This document shows, in pieces, positions 42,913 through 51,260 of a stretch of DNA of 52,233 nucleotides. Each line of letters begins with the position of its first letter. Position 1 is the stretch's first letter. The DNA lies in assembly GCA_910584525.1 (NCBI GenBank), contig CAJUAT010000013.1, positions 1 to 52,233 of the forward strand, written 5' to 3'. The notes beneath the pieces were generated by a model, which searched no databases, was not told the DNA's origin, and saw only the letters and a program-made list of their open reading frames with translations. This DNA comes from an uncultured Muribaculaceae bacterium (GTDB taxonomy: Bacteria > Bacteroidota > Bacteroidia > Bacteroidales > Muribaculaceae). The position numbers were made by a program, and so were the translations under genes.

Positions 42913-43989
42913 TCAGTTGTCCCAGAAGGGGTCCCATTCGGTGTCGCCGATTACGTTCTGGAGCATCGGGCAGTTCTCGGTACGCAGGTCGGAGAGCATG
43001 TCGTTGTAGGAAACGTTGACGGTGCGGAGCATCGGGTCGTTTGAAACGTCGAGGGTTATCAGCTGGTTGTTGCTGGCGTTGACACGCTGCAGGAAGTTGA
43101 GGCCGCTGAGGTCGAGAGTGGTCAGGTCGTTCCATTCCACATTGACGAAAGCCAGCGTAGGCACATCCTCTACCGTGAAGCTGGTGAGGTCGTTGTAAGG
43201 AGCCCATATCTCGCTGAGGTTCTTGCAGTTGTTGACGGCGAACTTGGCCATATGGTTGTCGGAGCAGAGGAGGGCCGAGAGCGCAGGCAGGTCCTGGAGA
43301 TAGAGGTTCAGGATGCGGTTGCCGTTGACATTGAGGTTCTGGAGGTTCACCAGACCGGCGAGTGTGATGTCGCTGAGTTCATTGTAGGCGGCGTAAATCG
43401 ACTTCAGGTTCTGGCATCCGGAAACGTTGAGGGTCTCGAGCTTGTTGCCGGTGGCGTTGAGAGTCTTGAGGTTCCGGGCATACGACACATCGAGGGCATC
43501 GAAACTGTTCTGTGCGATATTGAGGGTAGTGAGCAGCGGAACGGTTGTGAGGTCGAGGTCGGAAAGGTTGTTGCGGTTGAGCTTTATGTTCTGTACCTGA
43601 GGGCAACCGCTCACGGAGAAAGCGTGGAGGCGGTTATGAGCGGCGTTGACTCCGACCAGAGCCGGGTTGTTGGCGAGTGTGAGCGAGGTGAGCTTGTTGT
43701 CGGAGACATTCACCTTCTGCAGAGCGGGGAAGTTGGAGAGATTGAGGGATCCGGCGAGCTTTTTGCCTCGCCAGTCGATTTCCACAATACGGCCGTTCTC
43801 CACCTTGATTCCGGGAGCGGCGGCGATGTTGTTGACGCCCACGCCGAGGGCGGCGGCGTTCGTCTGACCGTCGGCCGATGTCTGGCTCAGAAAATTCCCC
43901 AATGCCTTGGCCTCAGCCTTGTTGAGCTGTGCGTACGTCATGCCTGCGCTCAAGAGCGCGGCTGTGAGTAACAATATTGTCCTTTTCAT
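42913..43989 (-). CDS. exported leucine-rich repeat protein
   Basis: 358 residues from the preferred start MKRTILLLTA (43989); an ATG four codons earlier at 44001 is possible. Signal peptide to about 20. From about residue 65 to the end there are twelve or so LRR units of 21-22 residues with the pattern LxxLxxxxNxL, for example LQKVNVSDNKLTSLTLANNP and LKTLNATGNKLETLNVSGCQ. It has no transmembrane anchor or lipobox Cys at the signal end, so it is probably periplasmic or secreted. LRR domains bind proteins; host or cell-surface binding is inference. Confidence 0.85.
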   Translation of the reverse strand: MKRTILLLTAALLSAGMTYAQLNKAEAKALGNFLSQTSADGQTNAAALGVGVNNIAAAPGIKVENGRIVEIDWRGKKLAGSLNLSNFPALQKVNVSDNKLTSLTLANNPALVGVNAAHNRLHAFSVSGCPQVQNIKLNRNNLSDLDLTTVPLLTTLNIAQNSFDALDVSYARNLKTLNATGNKLETLNVSGCQNLKSIYAAYNELSDITLAGLVNLQNLNVNGNRILNLYLQDLPALSALLCSDNHMAKFAVNNCKNLSEIWAPYNDLTSFTVEDVPTLAFVNVEWNDLTTLDLSGLNFLQRVNASNNQLITLDVSNDPMLRTVNVSYNDMLSDLRTENCPMLQNVIGDTEWDPFWDN

Positions 43990-44076
43990 AACTTGACTCA
44001 TTAGATATTTGTGTTTTTCATTATCCTATCGGATTTTCACTCTTTTTATAAATGTATAACATTTACGGGCGAATAT

Positions 44077-44095
44077 GGTTTGAATCGTTCAAACC
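44077..44095. promoter_or_regulatory. perfect 8-bp inverted repeat upstream of the LRR gene
   Basis: GGTTTGAA (44077-44084) and TTCAAACC (44088-44095) flank TCG. It lies about 90 nt before the LRR start. The short loop and symmetry fit a regulator-binding site or a small RNA hairpin. It adjoins repeat B, so it may be part of that element. Confidence 0.4.
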
Positions 44096-44107
44096 GAAAT
44101 TCCGGTG

Positions 44108-44163
44108 CATTTTGGGAATCACAGAACGAAACCGGAACTGCACCGAGAGTGCACAGAACTTTC
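44108..44163 (-). repeat. dispersed hairpin repeat B, copy 2 (inverted)
   Basis: The reverse complement of 44136-44163 is identical over 28 bp to 27210-27237, and the match continues through GTTCTGTGATTCCC to about 44108. The copies are 17 kb apart in opposite orientation. The stretch 44002-44250 holds only this repeat and the palindrome at 44077-44095. Confidence 0.85.
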
Positions 44164-44250
44164 AGCTACACCGTGATTCCCAAAACTTTGCCGAAGGCTG
44201 AGAGAAGCAAAAATGAAATGTCCGCAAAAAAGGATAGAGCTGTTTGAATC

Positions 44251-44472
44251 TTATTTGAGGGTCTTTTGGTCGTGGGATCTGGAAACGAAGGCGTGGAACA
44301 CATTGTTATCGCTGATCACATCCTTGCGGTTCTCCACATCCTCCTTGAGTTCGTCGGCGGAGATGTCGTCGGCGTCGAAGCGCCCGATAAAGAGATGGTC
44401 GAGCCCCAACAGCAACATTATCATCGCCGCCAGTATCACTCCTACCAATATTATCTGAATAAAAATGCTCAT
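44251..44472 (-). CDS. small membrane protein, unknown function
   Basis: 73 residues from ATG 44472 (MSIFIQIILVG); an in-frame ATG six codons earlier overlaps less protein-like sequence. One membrane segment at about 3-25 with the N-terminus outside, then a 48-residue charged cytoplasmic tail (DADDISADELKEDVENRKD) ending SHDQKTLK. It stands 53 nt after the terminator of the giant protein gene, on the same strand. I recognise no family. Confidence 0.6.
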   Translation of the reverse strand: MSIFIQIILVGVILAAMIMLLLGLDHLFIGRFDADDISADELKEDVENRKDVISDNNVFHAFVSRSHDQKTLK

Positions 44473-44524
44473 GTATACATATAACACCACACCGGCGAAA
44501 CGGTTTGCCGCAGGGGCACGCTAT

Positions 44525-44563
44525 AAAAAAAAAGAGGAGGCGTCCCTGGCGGGGCGCCTCCTC
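44525..44563 (-). terminator. intrinsic terminator of the GLUG protein gene
   Basis: On the minus strand GAGGAGGCG pairs with CGCCTCCTC (plus 44555-44563 with 44534-44542), followed by nine Ts (plus 44525-44533). It is 21 nt past the stop codon. Confidence 0.92.
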
Positions 44564-44583
44564 GAAGAGTATAGTGGTTATAG

Positions 44584-47500
44584 TCACTTCGCGATGATGC
44601 GACGGGTGTCGGAGGTGCCGTCGGCATACTTGCGGACCACGATGTACACCTGGCCGGCATTTTCCGGAGCGGCCACGCGGACACCGTCGGTGGTGAAGAA
44701 CTGTTCGGAGACAATCTGCGAGTCGCCGTTTACGCCGTCGATACCGCTGGGCACGTTGCCCTGGAGTGTGACGGTGCGCGAGAAGTCGCCGCAGGTGGCT
44801 GTCATCGTGAAGGGCCCTTCATAGCCGTTGGTCCATTCTGTCTTGTTGCCATCAATCTTCAGGTTGGCGGGAATGGAGCTTGTCCATACGAGGCCCTCGG
44901 GAGCGCCGATGTTGAATCCCTCGGTGATGATACCTGTTGCGAGGTCTTTGTCAGCGAGGATCACGCGTGCGGCCCATACCTTGGCGAGGTCGTTGGTAAG
45001 GTTGGTGAGCATCGGGAAGGTGTAGGGGAGGTTGGTCCATCCTTCGCCCATGTCGAGGGCGGCGAGGCCGGCCTCGGTCATCTCCTTGATGCCTTCCACA
45101 TTGTCAACGCCCACAGCCGCGGCCTTGTCGACCTGCGGTGCCGGTGCAACGTTAACCCAGTAGCAGTCTTTCACAGAGTTGTTGGCGGGTTTCCATACCA
45201 GACCATTGTCGGTGAGCTTGGAGCCTATGATGTTGCCGCAGGAGTCGGCGGGAGCATCAACGATACCGGCGTTGTAGCACGACGACAGATTGGTGGAGGT
45301 ATTGTAGGGACGTCCCACGATACCGCCGACATTGGCGATACCCTTGACATTACCCATGTTGTAGCAGCGCGTCATGACACCGCCGCCCTCGCCGATCACA
45401 CCGCCGACACCGTAGCCCTTGCTGGCTTTCTTGTTGGTGGCGTTGGCAGTCACTGCCGTGGCCGTGTTGACGATGTTACCAGTGTTGAAGCAGTCGGTCA
45501 TCACTGACTTGAAAGTGTTCTGGCCTGCGATACCGCCGGCACGAGAGTCGCTGACAGTGATGTTGCCGCTGTTCCAGCAACGGAGTATCTGCGCGTTGAC
45601 ATTGCCTGCATTGGCCGCGATGCCTGCGGCGCCGATTGTTGCCGATACATTACCTGTATTGTAACAGTCGGAAACAGTTCCGAAGCCCGTGTACATGGAC
45701 ACGATACCGGAGGCATAGTTGTAGACGGCAGTGACTTCGCCGGTGTTGTGGCAGCCGGTTATCGTCAGCGGTTCATCGGCCACAGGCGAAGTCTTGTAAT
45801 AAGCCACGATACCGGCGGCGTAAGCCTGCTTGGGATTGTCGTTCCTGATTGTGCCCGTGTTGTAGCAGTTCTCGAACTTCGTGCCACGTGTGTACATTAC
45901 GGAGATACCTGCCACGCAGCCGTTGGTCTTGGAGGTGGTGGCGTTGACAGTGAGGTTACCCGTATTGTAGCAGTTGCGGAAGGTCATGAAGTTGCTGATG
46001 GTCGCGGAGCCGTCGATGTCGGCCACCATGCCGCTCACCATATATCCGGCGGTGAGGTCGACGGTGTTGTAGCAGCCGTCCATCACGAGGGAATCCTTGT
46101 TGGTGGTGTTGGACTTGGCATAGCCGAGGATACCGGCCACGCCCATCATAGCCTCAGGTTTGGCAAGCTTGATGGTACCCTTGTTGTAGCAGCGGGTCAT
46201 CTTCGGAGATATGGCGGTGGCCACGAGACCGGCAATGCCCTGACGGGAGGTGGCGACGCTACCCGAGTACTTGCTTTCGATCACTCCTTCGTTGCCGCAG
46301 TCGGTGAAGGTGACATTGGCAAGGGCGTCGGTTACCAGACCTGCCACGAATGTGGAGGCACCGGTGATGTGGGCCTTGTTGACACACTTCTCGAATACGG
46401 CGTTTTCGTAGGCCTGGCCGAAGGCGGAGGCTCCCGAACCGGAGGTCAGCGTAAGCTCTACCTCGTTGACGCAGTTGATGAGCTTCCCGCGTACGTTGCC
46501 GGTGAAGGCACCTGTGTAAGCCTTGGCGCTGGAGAACTTACCCTTCATGGTAAGGTTCTTGATCACACCCGACGCGCCTACCTCGCGGATCGGACCCTGG
46601 TAGCGGTCGGTAGTGGTCATCGACACACCGCTTACAGAGTGGTTGTCGCCGTCGAGCGTACCCATGAGGAAGTCGGCGGTGCTGCTGAACAGCGGCATGA
46701 ATGTGCCGGCTGCAAACTCCAGGTCGGCAGTAATCTTGAGGAACTTGCCATCGAAGTTGTCGTGGGTGCCGTTGATATAAGCGGCGAGGTTGTTCCAGTC
46801 GTCGGTCGACGATATGAGATAAGGAGCAGCCTCTGTACCTTCGCCCTTGAGGGGCACGTTGGGAATGCGGGTAAGGTCGAAAGGCTTGTTGAAGCCGTTG
46901 AAGGAGCCGGTGAGCACTGCGTTCTCCATTGCCTGTGGAGCTGCGCCGGTCTTGAGGGTGTTGCCGCTGACCGAGAAGTATGTGGCGGGCTCGACCTTCC
47001 AGGTGGCGTTGTCGCTCAGCGAGCCGTCGGCTGTCACGTTGCGTACGGTTACACCGGCGGGCAGCGTGAGAAGTATCTGACGGGCGGCTATAAGCTTGGG
47101 TTCGGCTGCAAACTTCTTGAGGACAGGGTACATACCCTTGTCGAACTGCCAGTACTCGGCGTCGAGACCCTCGAGAGCGTTCCCGGAGGTCATCTCGACG
47201 GTGGAGAGGCCATTCATGCCTTCCCACGACGAGTTGCCGTAAGCCTCGCAGTTGGCAATCTGTTCGTCATAGTATGCGCAGATCTTGGTCACGTTGTTGT
47301 CCACGCGCTTGTTGTTGGGGGCGAAACCGGCTATATAGCCGCAGGAGGCCATGTCGGGACATCTCACGGTGCCTAAGTTGACGCCGCCGAGGATGTCGTT
47401 CTTGCCGGGGCCGTTGCCTGTGCCATGCACCACGAGCGAAGCCACCAGACCACCTGCTGTCTGTACGGCTTCCACAGTACCGACGTTGAGGACGTTACGG

Positions 47501-50500
47501 AGAATACCGTTGCTCATGTTGGTGGTGATACCGCCGGCCACATTGTAGTTGCTGCCGAAGTTGGCAATCTTCTTGATGGTGACGTCGCCGGCGTTGGCGC
47601 AGTTCTCGATCAGACCGTTGTTGCGTCCGGCGACACCGCCGGCGCAGTTGTAACCGGAGATAACGTTTCCGGCGTTGTAGCAGTCAATGATGCGTCCTTC
47701 CACTTCGTTCATACCGGCCACACCGCCTACCCAGCAGCTCACTGCCGTGATGTCGGCATAGTTGCGGACGTTCTGGATCAGACCATAGTTGTCGCCTACG
47801 GCCACACCTACGGAAGCCCATGCCTCGAGGGCGTCGCAGTCGGCGGCGAAGTTGAGGTTCTTAAGGACGCCGTCAACATCCAGACGGCCGAAGAAGCCCT
47901 TGTAGCCCTCGCAGCCGCCGTTGCCTGTCAGAGGTGTGCCAAGCGTGGTCTCGGTGGGTGCTGTCTTCCATACGAGCCCGGGAACCTTGAAGCGATGGAT
48001 AGTGTAGCCGCCGCCGTCGTAGATGCCGGCGAAGCGGCAGTGCGCGTCGCTGGAGACGTTGGCGATACCCGTAAAGTCAGGACTGTACTCCAGGTCGATG
48101 TCGTTGGTCTGCTTGAAGTAGGTCTCCGGGAAGAGCTGACCGTCGACGTTGCAGAACTTGGCGAGTGCGATAAGGTCGGCCTTGGTTTTTATAAGGTAAG
48201 GCTGATTCTCCGAACCGATACCTTCGAAAGGCACGGGGGCTATCGACATCGGGAAGTAGAAGCTCGATTGCTTGTTGATGAATACGAGTGTATCCTTGCC
48301 GAAAGTGGAAATCTTGAGGGAGTCGCCCGCTATTTCCGACACATGACCCTTCTGGGAGAGCTTGCCGTTGAGCACGAGCGAGAAGGTGGTGTTACCTACG
48401 GCGGTGAGCTTCATGTTGCGGTTGACCTTGCTGATGTTGGCACCTTCGGAAAGAAGGATAGCGGAAGCGGCGAGGTCGGCGGAAGCTGATCCGGCAGCTT
48501 TCTTGAGCACCGGATACTGACCGGCCTTGAATACCCATGCGTCGGCGGAGAAGCCGGTGAGGGGAGTGCCGGAGGTGAACTGGTCGGTGGTGAGACCTGT
48601 GCCGTTGGCGGAGTTCTCGGTGAAGAGCTGACGGTTGTAGTAGATATTCTCGGCAACTTCCAGAGAGTTCTCCTCAACCTGGCCGAGGGTTTCGGCCCAG
48701 CCGGTCTCGCGGTTGTACTGGTAGTCCTCGAGGTCGACCATGGATGCCGTATACATATTGCGGAGTGAGCTCTTGACAGGCTTGCCGTCGTTTGACTTCG
48801 CCATGCACTGGCCCACGAGACCGCCGGTCATGCGGGAGTAGTAGGAGCCCACTCGGCCATGGAATGCCACGTTCTCCACGGTGGAGGCGATGACTTTACC
48901 GAAGATACCGCCGACCACGCACTTGGTGCCGCGACCGAGCACGGTACCGGCGGCGTATACGTTGGTGATCTTGGCATTTTCAATCACGCCGGCGATGGCG
49001 CCGTTGCAAACGCCCACATTGTCGGGAGCGCCCAGACGGTAACCGTCGGAGGTGCCGGTGAACGACAGGTTGTCGCCGTTACCGATGAAAACGCCGGTAA
49101 GACCGCCCATATTGACACCCGAACCGGGATAACCGTAAACGGAGGCGTTGATGGCGTGGCAGTCGGAGACATTGCCTACAATCTGGCCGGCGAGACCGCC
49201 GCCCCAGCCGCCTAATGCCATTACCGTCACATTCTCGGCCGTACAGCCGGTCATGTCGGCAGCGGCGCCGATAAGACCGCCGCATACCTGCCCGGCTCCC
49301 ATGATCTCACCGCCGATGACATGGCAGTTCTCAGTGGTACCGTAGGTCCAGCCTGCCAGCGATCCGGCGTAATGGGCATTGGCAGTGACTTTCGGATTGA
49401 CCATGGTCACGTTCTTGAAGCTGGCTACCGTGTCGACATTTCCGAAGAGTGCGCAATAGTTCTCGTCGCGCTCTATGAAGAGGTTGCTGATTTTCTTGCC
49501 GTTACCGTCGAAGTGGCCGGCGAAACGCTTCTTGAGCTCCGCACCGATAGGGGTGAAGTTGGTGGCCGACATGTCGATGTCGTTCATCAGCTTGAAGTAT
49601 TTGCCGCGGAATGCCGAGGTGTAGATGGGATAGTTGGGGTTTTTCTCGGTGCTTTCGCTCACCTTCTGGGAGAGGAGCTTGAGGTCGTCGAGCGTGGAGA
49701 TCTGGTATGGGTCGGCCTCTGTACCTGCGCCCTTGAACTCGGTTACCGAAATCGAGGGGAAGGTGATGGGGTTGGTGACGGTGATCTTGCCCGACATCCA
49801 TCTCTCGAGGAGGTAGCTGCCCTGAGTGCCGCGGCTTATGGCGGTCCAGGGACCCCATGTCAGGGTAGTGGTCTGGGCCGTGGTGACAGGGTTGAGGTTG
49901 ATGACGCTGCTGAGGTTTTCGAAGCTTACGGATGTGCCGTCAACCTTGTAGCCCGTGCAACCGTACGACATGAAGTCGCCGTTCTGCGGGAATTCCCTGA
50001 TCACCTGCTGCTTGATGAGAGCGGTCAGGTTGTTGTTGAGCGTGATGTCGACGGTCATACCGTAGTTGCCGAAGTTGAGCACCGACACGAGGTTGTCGAT
50101 TTCCTGTGTCACGAAGATGCCGTACGACTCGGGGTCGCCGTCCATGATGGTTGTCTCCATCCTGGCGTTGGGGCGACCGAAAGAGGTGTCGTAGGCTGCG
50201 ACCATGAAGCTGCCGGCATTTGTGCCCGTTTTCACGAACACGCCCCACCATGAGTCGATGGTGAAGGAACCGTTGGCGTTGATCTTGCCGGTGAGCGGCT
50301 TGTTGTAGTCGGGCTTGCCCTGGTTGTTGCAGAGAGCGAGCCACATGTCGCCGTAGGTGGAGTGGGTGTAGAGCTTCTGTGCCGGGATTGAGATAGTGCC
50401 GGCAGCCACGTCAACGGTGGCTGTGACATTGAGTGTTTGCTGCCAGAAGTCCTTGATGGTGATGGTGTTTGTGCCGTCGGTGGTCACCGTCACCTGCAGA

Positions 50501-50883
50501 CCGCCGTCGCCACCGGTGGTGGTAAGCGATTTGTAGAGCATGATGAAGTCGCCGGCGAGGTCGGAGACGGCGGTTATGCGCCGTCCCTTGCCACGGGTCA
50601 GCGGGGATGCTTCCGCGGCTTTTGCATTAAGCTCGACGTCGGAGAAAACCGGGCCGTCGAGGGCATTGAGACGAGTGGCGGTGATGCCGGCGGTAGCCGA
50701 CTCGGCAGTTGCCGCTGGCAACTCGGCGATAATCGCCGGCTGTACGGCTGCCTCGCTCTCGAGGTTTTCCTCCGGGGCGGCAGTAGCCGGCCGGAGTCCC
50801 GGCAGGGTAGGCAACGCTGCCATCACTCCCGCTGTACACAGAAGTAATGTGCCTCCTATCCATGCCATTCCTTTTCTTTTCAT
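44584..50883 (-). CDS. giant exported GLUG-repeat surface protein
   Basis: 2099 residues. A signal peptide (MKRKGMAWIGGTLLLCTAGVMA) is followed by a low-complexity Ala/Glu region to about 80 and an N-terminal domain to about 370. Three repeat solenoids then open with the same cap, G(T/S)E..PY.I.....L: GAGTEADPYQIS near 385, GIGSENQPYLIK near 886 and GEGTEAAPYLIS near 1348. Each holds many GLUG-type units with cores such as CYNTGNV, predicted to form a right-handed beta-helix. A 55-residue C-terminal module (GIDGVNGDSQ to RRIIAK) resembles a sorting/anchoring domain. Likely an outer-surface adhesin or glycan-binding protein; the ligand is unknown. Confidence 0.85.
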   Translation of the reverse strand: MKRKGMAWIGGTLLLCTAGVMAALPTLPGLRPATAAPEENLESEAAVQPAIIAELPAATAESATAGITATRLNALDGPVFSDVELNAKAAEASPLTRGKGRRITAVSDLAGDFIMLYKSLTTTGGDGGLQVTVTTDGTNTITIKDFWQQTLNVTATVDVAAGTISIPAQKLYTHSTYGDMWLALCNNQGKPDYNKPLTGKINANGSFTIDSWWGVFVKTGTNAGSFMVAAYDTSFGRPNARMETTIMDGDPESYGIFVTQEIDNLVSVLNFGNYGMTVDITLNNNLTALIKQQVIREFPQNGDFMSYGCTGYKVDGTSVSFENLSSVINLNPVTTAQTTTLTWGPWTAISRGTQGSYLLERWMSGKITVTNPITFPSISVTEFKGAGTEADPYQISTLDDLKLLSQKVSESTEKNPNYPIYTSAFRGKYFKLMNDIDMSATNFTPIGAELKKRFAGHFDGNGKKISNLFIERDENYCALFGNVDTVASFKNVTMVNPKVTANAHYAGSLAGWTYGTTENCHVIGGEIMGAGQVCGGLIGAAADMTGCTAENVTVMALGGWGGGLAGQIVGNVSDCHAINASVYGYPGSGVNMGGLTGVFIGNGDNLSFTGTSDGYRLGAPDNVGVCNGAIAGVIENAKITNVYAAGTVLGRGTKCVVGGIFGKVIASTVENVAFHGRVGSYYSRMTGGLVGQCMAKSNDGKPVKSSLRNMYTASMVDLEDYQYNRETGWAETLGQVEENSLEVAENIYYNRQLFTENSANGTGLTTDQFTSGTPLTGFSADAWVFKAGQYPVLKKAAGSASADLAASAILLSEGANISKVNRNMKLTAVGNTTFSLVLNGKLSQKGHVSEIAGDSLKISTFGKDTLVFINKQSSFYFPMSIAPVPFEGIGSENQPYLIKTKADLIALAKFCNVDGQLFPETYFKQTNDIDLEYSPDFTGIANVSSDAHCRFAGIYDGGGYTIHRFKVPGLVWKTAPTETTLGTPLTGNGGCEGYKGFFGRLDVDGVLKNLNFAADCDALEAWASVGVAVGDNYGLIQNVRNYADITAVSCWVGGVAGMNEVEGRIIDCYNAGNVISGYNCAGGVAGRNNGLIENCANAGDVTIKKIANFGSNYNVAGGITTNMSNGILRNVLNVGTVEAVQTAGGLVASLVVHGTGNGPGKNDILGGVNLGTVRCPDMASCGYIAGFAPNNKRVDNNVTKICAYYDEQIANCEAYGNSSWEGMNGLSTVEMTSGNALEGLDAEYWQFDKGMYPVLKKFAAEPKLIAARQILLTLPAGVTVRNVTADGSLSDNATWKVEPATYFSVSGNTLKTGAAPQAMENAVLTGSFNGFNKPFDLTRIPNVPLKGEGTEAAPYLISSTDDWNNLAAYINGTHDNFDGKFLKITADLEFAAGTFMPLFSSTADFLMGTLDGDNHSVSGVSMTTTDRYQGPIREVGASGVIKNLTMKGKFSSAKAYTGAFTGNVRGKLINCVNEVELTLTSGSGASAFGQAYENAVFEKCVNKAHITGASTFVAGLVTDALANVTFTDCGNEGVIESKYSGSVATSRQGIAGLVATAISPKMTRCYNKGTIKLAKPEAMMGVAGILGYAKSNTTNKDSLVMDGCYNTVDLTAGYMVSGMVADIDGSATISNFMTFRNCYNTGNLTVNATTSKTNGCVAGISVMYTRGTKFENCYNTGTIRNDNPKQAYAAGIVAYYKTSPVADEPLTITGCHNTGEVTAVYNYASGIVSMYTGFGTVSDCYNTGNVSATIGAAGIAANAGNVNAQILRCWNSGNITVSDSRAGGIAGQNTFKSVMTDCFNTGNIVNTATAVTANATNKKASKGYGVGGVIGEGGGVMTRCYNMGNVKGIANVGGIVGRPYNTSTNLSSCYNAGIVDAPADSCGNIIGSKLTDNGLVWKPANNSVKDCYWVNVAPAPQVDKAAAVGVDNVEGIKEMTEAGLAALDMGEGWTNLPYTFPMLTNLTNDLAKVWAARVILADKDLATGIITEGFNIGAPEGLVWTSSIPANLKIDGNKTEWTNGYEGPFTMTATCGDFSRTVTLQGNVPSGIDGVNGDSQIVSEQFFTTDGVRVAAPENAGQVYIVVRKYADGTSDTRRIIAK

Positions 50884-50972
50884 AGGCGTTGGGTTTGGTT
50901 AATTGTTATTGTGTATCTTTCGCATATTCCCTGAATATTCCTAAGTCGCTGAATGTTAGAAAGTTCCAACCG

Positions 50973-51003
50973 CAAATTTAATATATTTTCCGATACTTCC
51001 AAT
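50973..51003 (-). promoter_or_regulatory. promoter of the GLUG protein gene
   Basis: The minus strand shows ATTG (plus 51000-51003), 19 nt, TAAATTTG (plus 50973-50980). The -7 box is exact and the -33 box has one mismatch. The leader is about 80 nt. Confidence 0.55.
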
Positions 51004-51068
51004 CAGTTGCGGCAAAATTTTTATTTCGACGGTAGAACAGGAGAACAGGAGGACCGGGAACTTGATAA

Positions 51069-51260
51069 TAATGTTGAATGTTGAATTTTGAATGTTGAAT
51101 CAGCTGCCGGCTGTATCTATCCGACGGAAGCCCTCTTCTTATTATAGCCCGTTCTCCCGTCAAAAAATAATCAGTTCTTCCGTCAAAAACAAGACAGTTC
51201 CGTCAAGAGATTACAGATCCGGCAGATAATTCAACATTCAAAATTCAACATTCAACATTA
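51069..51260. repeat. 32-bp perfect inverted repeat enclosing tandem units
   Basis: The arms 51069-51100 and 51229-51260 are exact reverse complements; each is itself built from TTGAATG-like units. Between them, 23-bp units starting GTTCTCCCGTC, GTTCTTCCGTC and GTTCCGTC occur at 51151, 51174 and 51197. The right arm overlaps the end of the AAA/nuclease gene and supplies its last codons (NVEC) and stop. The whole stretch lies between that gene and the GLUG gene promoter. Confidence 0.9.

Noticed and set aside
44011..44247. A 78-codon plus-strand frame upstream of the LRR gene.
   Set aside because: It runs across the palindrome and repeat B; no protein family resemblance and no start signal.
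51069..51260. CRISPR-like array (repeated units of about 23 bp).
   Set aside because: Units are contiguous with no unique spacers, and no cas genes are present.
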